Shown here piece by piece: positions 55,336 through 64,000 of a DNA stretch of 64,000 nucleotides. The notes under the pieces are model-generated. The model ran no database searches and was not told the DNA's origin. It saw only the letters and a program-made list of their open reading frames with translations. The stretch covers positions 7,626,001 to 7,690,000 of the forward strand of contig JAJGBQ010000001.1 in the NCBI GenBank assembly GCA_022457065.1, in the 5' to 3' direction. Position 1 is the first letter of the stretch. Every line of letters starts with the position of its first letter. The position numbers were made by a program, and so were the translations under genes. This DNA is from Curvularia sp. ZM96 (taxonomy: Eukaryota; Ascomycota; Dothideomycetes; Pleosporales; Pleosporaceae).

Positions 55336-55414
55336 CGTGATAACGCCTCGAAGTCGACGCGCTGGTGTAAAGCGGCGCGCTCGCTTGGGTGGCGCGCTCG
55401 CTTGTGAACCACGT
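55336..55414 (-). repeat. Right terminal inverted repeat of the transposon
   Basis: Exact inverse of the left repeat over 79 bases, ending GTGAACCACGT next to TA. Confidence 0.95.
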
Positions 55415-55416
55415 TA

Positions 55417-57229
55417 CATCTCTTTTTTTCACATTCCACATACTCATAGGCCGGCACAGGTTATACGCATTTTTTACCATGACAACGAACAAAATGCATC
55501 TCTTTTGTCTTTACCTAGATACCTGACTAGCCCAAACTGTCATCGTGTGAGTGCAATGGGGTCCAGAAACACGGTGTCTCAACCGTATCAGCATAGGAAA
55601 ATTTGTAAAACTCAAGGTACAAGGGGGGGTGAAAGATTTGCATGACGTTTTAATAACAATGCGTGGTATAACCAACAGACACGTGGTGCTGGGCTAGGTT
55701 CTGGCCTGAAGCCGGGGTGGGGATAAATGTGTGGAAAGGAAGGGAAAGCCGGGGGGGAAACAGATGCGATGCCCGATGCATGGACGTCAGGGCGCCGCCA
55801 TCGTATCTATTATCATTTGCTATCAATGTTGGTGGTTGTTGGGTCATCATGATGGTGATTGGAGGGCGAGAGACATGGGATATGCCATGTTTTTTTCTGT
55901 TATGCTTCTTTTGCTTTCCCCGCGGACAGCATGGCTTTGATGCTGAGGGATCGGAGTTAACCGCACATGGAGAAGAGGGGAATAACGCAGGGGTATGCAG
56001 GCAACGTCGGCGACTTGTTAGCTTGTTGTCCCTAGTATTTCCTTTTTCCGAACAGTGTGGAGGGTCAGAAGAAAAGACCAAGAGAAAAAGCAAAAAGTGA
56101 GAAAATGGGGAAAACAGAGCGTCAGACGCGAACGCTTCAAAAATGAATGTTTGGCAATGCATTGGTGCACATACCCGGAACGGCCGTTCGCAGGATTCAA
56201 CGATCGCGGACAGTTTGCGCCTAGATCAAGGGTTACATATTACTTTTTTCTGATTTGTTTGCTTTTTTCTCCGGCCTATCTATCCTTGAGCCAGTTGTGA
56301 AGGGCGGAAGGCACCGCCATGGGAGGACGCGTTCGGCACTAGTGTTATATCGACGGGGTCTTTATATCAACAGGGGGCGGGCGGCATCCGGCGTTGCATG
56401 TATGCATGGAAAAACTGACCGATCGCTCGATTTCAAGTCTCCATATGCAGTCTACGGTCTGCGCCCCGCTGTCGGGTGAAGCTGGCTTTCGATCTTGTTC
56501 CGGCATCGCATGGAGCTAATCATGCCGTCGATGAGCGGATGTTGGTGTCATGCTACACAACAGCAGAAAAAGACACTGTGTACTTCTCCTCTCTCATACA
56601 GCATCGGTTTCTCCCACAGAAATTCTACCAAGGTGCAAGTAGCTGCAGGTCCTGCTGCGCATAGTCGCCGCAGTGACACAACAGAGGAGGTCGAATATAG
56701 GATGCGTGATCGAACAGAATCGGGACACGCGTTCGAGCCTAGTCCCTATCGCAAGTACACCTGATGATGATCTGAGCGCAGAACCCAAGACACGGCATCA
56801 TGCTAGCGTCGTGTAACCAAGTGCGTCAATGGTTACACAATGATAACAATTAAACATGCAGATTACCCCACTTTGTGAGAGTGGTGGCTTGGAGAGCCTG
56901 AGATCCGTGGTTCGTAAACTAAAAGAGGCGTTCTTGAGTACCCTCGGAACACCACAGCAACTCCGTTGGATACAGAAATTGCTCATAGCACTGTGAGATA
57001 TTTACTGTCCATGGCCACGAGGTGTGAAAAGTGGCGCAGGGCGTCGGTGATGAGTGCCTCGCACACAGCTTGGTGACCTGCTGTGATATACGAACGGAGT
57101 ATCAAAGTCTCACAAGCTCATAGACGGAGCCAGGTACTCGGAAGCAAGGACACAGTGGTAAGCATACGCGGCATTTCCTCTCTTCTGTAACAGATGAGAA
57201 ATGCATGAACCTCCAGCATTGCTAAACGC
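55417..57229. other. Intergenic region right of the transposon
   Basis: 1.8 kb with no supportable gene. A 170-codon minus frame at 55650-56162 has neither domain nor coding character. The right end is the 3' region of IPI3. Confidence 0.45.
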
Positions 57230-58957
57230 TCAAGGCTTTTCGTCTGCACCAACAGCATCAAGCTCAGAGTCAGACGTGGCGTCGGTACCGTCGTTCATCT
57301 CCACATCTGCAGTCTCAGGGTTGTGGTTTGTGCCATTGCTAAGACCCATCTTCTTTTTTGCTCGTGTCTTAGCACGTTCTGCGCGCTTCTTTTCTTGCGC
57401 CATAAAGTAGTCGTTTTCTTCACGCAACTCTGAAAGCTGCGAGAAGGTGACCTTCTGGATACGTTGGAGACTTGCAAGTTGTTTCTTTAGTGCCTTGATC
57501 TCGGCTTGCTGGGCATTGTCTGCAGACCCAGATACATTTGCACTGTCTGTATCGAGGGCCATGAAGTCGGGAGCGGGAGCAATGCTGGCCTTAGCCTGAG
57601 TGCCCCAGGAGTCCAGTTCGGCTAGGCTTTCCTCTAACATACTGGTCGGAAAACTGGGATGGGTGAGGGCCTCTTCAAACGCACTTTTGCTGATCTGCCC
57701 TCGCTCAGTGGCAGACAAATGAGGGCTACGTAGCCGACCCGTCAGCTGCATGTTCAAGGTGTAGTGTGGTGGGACCAAGCCATTTCCACTGCTTACGACT
57801 TCGGTGTCTTGTTTCGGTTTGACGATGGTCTGAATCATGAAAGTTGGTTCCGGTGCATTGGGAAAGCCTGTGGGAGAAAGAAATTGCAGATTCGACACAG
57901 GACCTGGGAGATTGGCTGGAGTAGACAGATAATTGGCCTTCGCTATGTCCCAAGAAGCAATCTTGCCACTGACATGACCAGAGATGAGTGTTGTGCCATC
58001 CCAGCTCAAACTCAGACTAAGGGCTCCACCGAGCTTCTGTGAGTCGGCGCTGAAGCGGGTCTTAGGCGGCGGTTGAATAGGGCGATGAGACAAAGCACTG
58101 TCACGAAGAAGATTGACCGAAGTGGTTTTCTGCGCTTCGTCGTAAAAATCAATCGTCTGCAGACTACCGTCGGCATAGCCCACAAAGAATGCGCGATCTG
58201 CAGGATCAAGTGTGATAGCAGTAGGTACCTCTGGTAACAGGTACGTGCGTAGAGCCTGTCCATTTTGATAATCCCAAACGATAGCAGATTTGTCTGCTGA
58301 TATAGATACGGCAATGTTGGCACTGCTCGAGCTGTGCCCACAGACAATGGAGGAGATGGGACCGCGGTGGGTGGAGAGGGTATGTACGGGGGAGCGCGAG
58401 GCATCAGGCGAGAAGGATAATACCGAGGGTAGTGCCCATACGTGAATCATGGCATCTGAGGACCCGGACAGGAAGAAATTGGAGGACGGATCCACAACAA
58501 TGTTTGTTACGGGCTGGAGATGCGAAGTAGAGGTAGAGACGAGACGGCCCGAGCAGATCTAGAAAATACGTTAGACATATACAGGCAAACAGTTGATAAT
58601 AATATCGCCGCGACTAACCTCCCAAGCCAATACCCGTCCACTTTCCGTCCCAAGCAGCAGCACGCTATCCTGTGCTGCCAGCGCAATGCTATGGATCCTT
58701 TCTGGGAAGGGCACCAAGGCCTCCTGGTTGCCTTTTTCCCTGCTATACACATGGACGACGGCTTTCTCGGACTGCGCAGCGAAAATATGTGTGGCGCTCA
58801 CGGCGATGCCATTTGGCGCAGTCGCGCTCTTCTTCAAGACTTGTCGTTGAGCAGCCAATGGCTGGAACTCGTGGACAAAAATACCGGCGTCTTTGAGAAC
58901 TCCCGTATTCGGCTTGGTCGAAGCCGATATGGCGGCCACGAACTGCTCGGTAAGCAT
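57230..58957 (-). CDS. IPI3: Pre-rRNA-processing protein IPI3 (WD-repeat, Rix1 complex)
   Basis: WD40 subunit of the Rix1-Ipi1-Ipi3 complex that processes ITS2 and remodels pre-60S particles in the nucleus (WDR18 in humans). Exons 58957-58619 and 58558-57230 with a 60-nt intron; 555 aa. The start MLTEQFVAAISAS is the Ipi3 N-terminus. WD-like repeats follow: KVLKK-type blade, VLAWEVCSGRL at the junction (the exons join as WE|ICSGRLV), NFFLSGSSDAMIHVWALPSVL, GPISSIVCGHSS, SISADKSAIVWDYQNGQ and TTLISGHVSGKIASWDI. The C-terminus has a coiled coil (AEIKALKKQLASLQRIQ...LREENDYF) typical of this family, then a basic and an acidic tail. An upstream in-frame ATG exists at 59002, but the MLTEQ start fits the family. 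It is divergent from the GMC oxidoreductase gene. Confidence 0.92.
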
Positions 58958-59873
58958 GGCCAGGACGTGGAATAACTCGATGCGGTGGTGTGCAAGTTGC
59001 AAACTTCAGAGCTCTGGAAATTTTGGTGGAGCATCTTTCCCATCAGGGTCCGTGCAGCTAGCTTCCTCGGTCATCACTAAGAAACCATACCGGCGCAACG
59101 CCGCGTCCAGCCTAATCAATTATGGCAACTTTCCAACAAACTATTGTGGCAAAGAGCAGACCAGAGAAGACACGGCCGCCTGCCAAGCCGACTGCCGCCA
59201 ACAACACATGATCCCCACCCTGCGATGGTTGCCTGAGTGGGGTTGTTGGAGTGCGCCTGAAAGAGCAAATGATTTTCCGTCCACAAGCAGTCTTACGATA
59301 CGACTGGGTTTCTCGTTTGCCAGTTGACACAGAAAAGACCGAGTTTCAGTTCGCATGTGTATCGTAGAATGGACCATCGCTTTTGAGACCAAAGCAGATA
59401 AGGACTAGTATACCCCCTCAGAGCATACTTCGAAGTTCGTGCCCAGAGTAAGACCACCGAGGAGATAAATAGAATCGCCCCACCTTGTGTTAGTAAAATC
59501 CTACTACTGACGCGTTGCCACTTGCCTAAGCCAATATCTGGATTCTGACTGGATTAACAACCCTCTGCCGTCCTGAAATCTCACCTCATGCGATAAACTA
59601 CTGGGTCTGACCTACCAGTGCTGATACCAATCGGGCATAACATCCTTGAAGGAACGTATGGCGATTGGTATTCGTGATCCAGCTGCACTATGGGACTCTG
59701 GAACCAGTCTTCAGCCCCGCCCTTCCAGGTCTTGGGTTGCTCGTGAGTACGCATGTGCATTGCCCAGACCGATCTGTATAAAGCCATAGAGGCCACCCAT
59801 ATTGAATCCTTCAACCTGACATATTGACGTCCAACCTTTGTAATCCACATCAAAGTCCCTAACTTTCGTCAAC
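58958..59873. promoter_or_regulatory. Divergent promoter region of IPI3 and the GMC oxidoreductase gene
   Basis: 916 bases between diverging starts. No gene or clear operator was recognised. Confidence 0.45.
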
Positions 59874-62168
59874 ATGTCTAACGATAAGTCTCTTACCAAC
59901 GGAGCGGCTGCCGAAGACTTCGCGAGCCGATCATATGGTATGTAGCAAAAAATTGCTTTGGTGCCACTGTGGTGCCTTGTTTTTTGAGACCGGGTTATTT
60001 GGCAAACTTCTTTCCTCTCTGCAACGCCATATAGCTCAGAATAGTCCTCCCAGAGTATGTCTCGCTAACCAGTTATCTCTAGATTATATCATTTGTGGTG
60101 GAGGAACAGCGGGCTTGACTATCGCAGCACGTCTTACAGAGGATGCAGATGTCACTGTTGCCGTCCTGGAAGCTGGGGGCAATGCACTAGACGATGTACT
60201 GGTTGATGCACCAAACATGTTCACACAGCTCTGGGGTAAACCACAGTATGACTGGGACTTCAAGACAGTTCCTCAGGTACGCCTATACCATATTGAATTC
60301 ATTCGTGTCCACTGACACTTGAGATAGAAAGGCACCGCCGGCAAAGTTCATGGCTGGGTCCGTGGCAAAGTCCTTGGTGGCAGCAGCGCTGTAAACTACA
60401 ACATGTTCAGGTGAATATCATCTTGCCTCCTCATGACAATTTCATCCGATCAATTTGCTGACCTTTCCACTAGTATGGCATCTAAGCAGGACTTGGATAA
60501 CTGGGCAGAGCTTGGCAACAACGGCTGGTCCTTCGAAGACCTCAAGCCTTACTACCGCAAATTCGAAACCTACCACCCAGCTTCTGAGGCCCATGGCGAG
60601 AAAATGGACAACAAGTACCTTGACAAGTCTCTACGCGGAACTTCCGGCCCTATCCACGTCAGTCATTCGTGAAAGGCCTCACTTGCTTTCTCTTGCTGAC
60701 AGACTGGTTACAGATTTCCTTCCCGGAAGGCGAAGTTAGCTGGATCCAAGACGTGTGGCCAAAGACTATAAAAAATGCAGGTTATGCACCTGTAAATGAT
60801 CCTCGTACTGGCTCCGCCATTGGTGGCTTCAATCAGTTGAGCACTATTGATCCCAAGCACAACCGACGAAGCTACGCCGCAAGAGAGTACTACGAACCGA
60901 ACAAAGACCGACCCAACTTGTTTGTCTTTACTCATGCCCTCGTATCAAAGATTGAGCTCGAAAAGAACGCCGACAGTATAAAGGCGACTGGCGTTCAGTT
61001 TACCTTCAACGGCTCCCCGTTCACAGTAAAAGCAAACAGGGAAGTCATTGTGTGTGGAGGCGCTATAAACTCTCCGCAGATTCTCGAGCTCTCTGGCATC
61101 GGATCGCCTGCTGTGTTACAAAAAGCCGGTGTCGAGGTAGTTGTAGACCTCCCAGGCGTTGGCGAGAACCTAAACGATCACACTGCAACAGGAATTGTCC
61201 TGGTAAGCCCTTCGCGCTCCGCATCTCCATCTTTATTTCTACCTCTAAACGGGGAACGGAGTGGTACTACCAGCATCAACTAACATCCTGAACAGGGCGC
61301 CAAAGATGAATACCCCACCGCTGAGGTTTTAAAGAATCCCGCCATCGCCCAACAAGCCGTCGAAGCCTACGTCGCCCACAAAGCCGGGCCATTCGCCGCC
61401 GGTCCTACGACCACGGGCTTCGCCTCTCTTGCCAAGGTCTCCCCAGACCTCTCCAACCCTGAATCCCATATCCAATCCCTCATGCAAGCCTACTCAAGCG
61501 CACACCCGTCCTGCGACCCAGCCGGTCGTGACGCCCTCCTCGCCCGCCAACTCCTCGACCCCAAAGAAGCCGTCTGCCAGTTGGTCCTCTTGCCCTCCGG
61601 CGCCAACATTTCTCAACTCGAAGACACAACCAAGCTCTTCCCCTGCGAAGACGACGGCATGTGGCTCACCCTCGGCGTTTGCAGCACGCGCTCCTTCTCC
61701 CGTGGAAGCGTGCACATCACGTCGTCAGACCCACAGGCGCATCCTGCCATCGACCCGGCATATTACGCACACCCGCTTGACATCGATCTCATTGCTAGAA
61801 GCATGATGCACACCTTGTCCTTCACATCTGTCGAGCCACTGGCTTCAGTCTTCCGCCGCGACGAAAAGGGTGAGCTTGTTGTGCCAAAGAATGCGTCGGG
61901 TCCGTTGCCGCGCTCAGTGGAGGAGGCAAAGGAGTGGATTCAGGAGAATACCGTTACTGAGTACCATCCTGTGGGATCTTGCGCTATGCTGCCGAGGGAA
62001 AAGGGGGGTGTTGTGGATGACCAGCTGAGAGTGTATGGTGTGCAAGGGCTGCGCGTGGCAGACGCGAGTATTTTCCCGCTGCATGTGCAAGGCAATATCG
62101 TGAGTCTTGTTTATGCGGTCGCGGAGAAGGCGGCGGATTTGATTCGAGGGAAGACAGCGACTAGCTAA
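59874..62168 (+). CDS. GMC-family FAD-dependent oxidoreductase (choline/aryl-alcohol dehydrogenase-like)
   Basis: Flavoenzyme oxidising an alcohol. Six exons: 59874-59937, 60083-60276, 60328-60410, 60474-60657, 60714-61202 and 61296-62168; all junctions keep frame; 628 aa. The FAD-binding Rossmann motif DYIICGGGTAGLTIAARL starts at residue 22 and ends in VAVLEAGG. GMC signature 1 is GKVLGGSSAVNYNMF and signature 2 is GGAINSPQILELSGIG. The C-terminal catalytic region reads YHPVGSCAMLP (active-site His) and LRVADASIFPLHVQGNI with Asn at the second catalytic position (H-N pair). No signal peptide is seen, so it is probably intracellular, unlike secreted aryl-alcohol oxidases. Substrate unknown. 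The start is the ATG of the first exon joining cleanly to the Rossmann motif. Confidence 0.92.
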
Positions 62169-62381
62169 ATAGGTGCTGCCTCGGAGAGACGTTGTATATC
62201 TTTTCTAAGAGCGGGTGAAGGCTCAATCGTAAATATGTTTTTCTTTCGTTAAGGACAATACAAGGCTATCAATACAACGATAACAGAAGCGTACCACTTT
62301 TCTCATACTGAAACGCCCCGTGATAAAAAATACCCTTACATACCTCGAACACGATGACTGCTCTTTTACACCATGTTCTCC

Positions 62382-64000
62382 CTACCACTTGATGTCCTTC
62401 TTGAAGATAGGGATCTCCTCAAAGTTATCCACACTCCACTTCACTTTACCATCGCTCGTGACCCACGCACCCCCATCGCTAGCCTTCAACCCCGCATTCT
62501 CATTTTCACTAATCTCATTCTTGCTCACACCAATGCTATCCTTCGCCAGCCAGACAACCGGCGTCTTGCTCGTGAAAGCCGGGTTGAGATATGCCTTTTT
62601 CAGATCTTCCTCGCTGTACTCTGGTTCTTCGTCATCAAAATCACCATCACGGATCCAGCTCTTCATCACGGTGTAGCTGGCGAACACGTGCGGTTGGAAG
62701 AAGCGAGCAAGGGGTGAAATGACGTGCGGTGACACATGCATTCGCTCGCTTACATGAGAAACTCTTGACTCGGCGTGCTGTACAGCATCCGACTCGCCTT
62801 CCTCCGCCGATGATAACAGGGGTGACTGTTCGTCGTCTTCGGATTCGAGTGCAAGATCCGCGGGAAGGTACTGTTCAAGTGGAGCAAAGTAGCGGTTGGT
62901 AGTGTAGTTGAATATGGCAGTGGCGATGAGTAGTACCACAAGCATGAGCGAAGGGCCCTTAGCTCCGCGCAAGCCAAAGATACCAATGAGACAAAGCTCG
63001 GCAATATAGACTCCTGTGAGAATGTGCTGGAGGGAAAGGGTATAGGCATGTCCTTTGGTGTCGATCTTTGGTTGCACAGTATAGAGCAGTTGGTATCGAT
63101 AGCTCCAGTAGAAAATAGTAAGGCCAATGGCAGCAAAACCGAGCACGAGAGGAGCAATACAGGCATAAGCAATCGCTACAAGCAATTAGTGAAATTGCAG
63201 TTCAATGAAACCAAGCACAACGTACCAATGATTACGAAGTTGACATACTTCGGAAATAGCTTGCCCCAAGCCATGCCTCTCATTGCAATATGAGTCTTGT
63301 ACTTTTGGCGGGGTGTCTTGTCAACGAACTTGTCATAGAAGATATAAAAAAGGACATCACTGTAGTTCAGAATGTTACTCGGAGCGTTTGTCAATGCCTG
63401 AACAACAAAGTAAGTGAGGTAGGTGTTCGATGCCCTAGGCAGACGTTCTGCCAGAAGCTGGGGCACCGAGCTTGGATCCTTTGCAATCTGCGACGCTACT
63501 GCAGCAGCTCCCGACGATAGGGTGGTGACGAGAAAGACTTGAAGCACTTGAAAGACATAATGCCATTTCAGTACCTTGAGTTCAATCGCGGACTTTGTAG
63601 GGTCTCCGAATGTCGTGAAAATATCTAATGTTGTTAGCTATATTTATCGGTACGTTTGACAGGGTACCTACACCTGAAGATGTCTGGCACCCATCGGGCT
63701 AAGGCGCTCAGCAATAGCGGGGGAATCAGACCGCTCAGAAGGTTCCTGAGGGAGGCGGGAAGCCTGTTGAGAAATTGAAGCCACTCAAAGTTCTCTGCAA
63801 GGTACTGGACATTGGAGATGGCGCCAACCAAAGATACAGGAATGGACCAGAAAACAATGGTCGCAATCACAAGAGATAGCGCAACACCACTCTGTGATAT
63901 ACGGCGGGCAGGAGGCAAAACCAGACTGGCCCAGACGACTTCGTCCGGAGTAGTCCCTACGAACCGGGGTGTAAGAGAAAGAATGTCGGCGGATGCGATC
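62382..64000 (-). CDS. OSCA/TMEM63 (Csc1/RSN1/PHM7-type) calcium-permeable channel protein, partial
   Basis: C-terminal part of a multi-pass membrane protein of the hyperosmolality-gated calcium channel family (RSN1_7TM domain); the gene continues beyond the window edge. Visible coding blocks are 64000 to about 63677, about 63610-63226 and 63175-62382. SLTPRFVGTTPDEVVW and RRISQSGVALSLVIATIVFWSIPVS open the 7TM part. FQVLQVFLVTTLSSGAAAVASQIAKDP is the strongest family motif, followed by TYFVVQALTNAPSNILNYSDV and YRYQLLYTV. The cytosolic tail is acidic. The 63225-63176 intron is canonical (GTACGT...TTGTAG). The junction between DIFR (about 63677) and TTFGDPTKSAIEL (about 63610) cannot be joined in frame by a normal GT-AG intron, so a small frameshift or odd intron lies there. 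Confidence 0.88.

Larger units (their letters stand above)
53568..55414 (+). mobile_element. pogo/Fot1-type Tc1-mariner DNA transposon, complete but inactivated
   Basis: A 1847-bp class II element bounded by 79-bp perfect terminal inverted repeats and flanked by TA on both sides (53566-53567 and 55415-55416), the target duplication of Tc1-mariner elements. It carries one transposase frame on the plus strand that fills the space between the repeats (start 53649, three bases after the left repeat; last stop 55293-55295, 40 bases before the right one). The repeats are intact but the transposase has many in-frame stops. Size and layout resemble pogo/Fot1-class elements known from Pleosporales such as Molly and Pixie of Parastagonospora nodorum; identity to either was not tested. 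Confidence 0.93.

Noticed and set aside
55650..56162. 170-codon minus frame right of the transposon
   Set aside because: No domain, irregular composition and no conserved look; within ordinary intergenic DNA.

Overview
This is nuclear DNA of a filamentous ascomycete (Pezizomycotina). The Dothideomycetes, and probably the Pleosporales, are the most likely source. The evidence is eukaryotic protein-coding genes with short introns (about 45-100 nt; GTRNGY donors, CTRAY-like branch sites, YAG acceptors), fungal-type regulators (C2H2, Zn2Cys6), a LOV-RGS photoreceptor, a fungal OSCA/TMEM63 channel and a pogo/Fot1-type DNA transposon whose stop codons look like repeat-induced point mutation. The order assignment is inference. 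No rRNA, tRNA or CRISPR array was recognised.

Layout. 1-5042 holds no gene I can support and is the long upstream region of a C2H2 regulator (5043-7273). COP9 signalosome subunit 1 follows (8025-9585), then a Q-rich Zn2Cys6 regulator (10508-12882, minus) divergent from a DUF2828/von Willebrand-A protein (13694-16069). From 17 to 26 kb lies a more accessory stretch: a cysteine-less thioredoxin-fold protein, a GT34 glycosyltransferase, a secreted cysteine-containing protein with a Thr-Pro repeat, a meroterpenoid-type methyltransferase, a decayed 1.5 kb interval and an MFS transporter. Then come an F-box/2EXR-like hypothetical, the NatB catalytic subunit, and a five-exon RGS-LOV blue-light protein (29472-32355, minus). 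32356-36935 is gene-free but carries a palindromic MITE-like repeat.

36.9-48.8 kb is dense housekeeping DNA: ribosomal proteins L21 and S9 in divergent orientation, deoxyribose-phosphate aldolase, ribosomal protein S27, a maltose-type O-acetyltransferase, the GTPase Rho3 (eight exons, three of them microexons) divergent from COP9 subunit 2 (two GC-AG introns). An otubain follows (50586-52593). A complete 1.85 kb transposon with 79-bp perfect terminal inverted repeats sits at 53568-55414. The right end has IPI3 (ribosome biogenesis), a GMC oxidoreductase and an OSCA/TMEM63-type channel that runs off the window.

Functional links: both COP9 signalosome subunits (CSN1, CSN2) lie within 40 kb of each other, and the otubain also belongs to ubiquitin control. 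RPL21, RPS9, RPS27 and IPI3 all serve ribosome production. The LOV-RGS protein and the COP9 signalosome are both tied to light and development in fungi. The methyltransferase and MFS transporter could be a small remnant of a secondary-metabolism locus. Intron and exon coordinates were read by eye by keeping the reading frame across consensus splice sites and matching remembered family sequence; none was checked by alignment.
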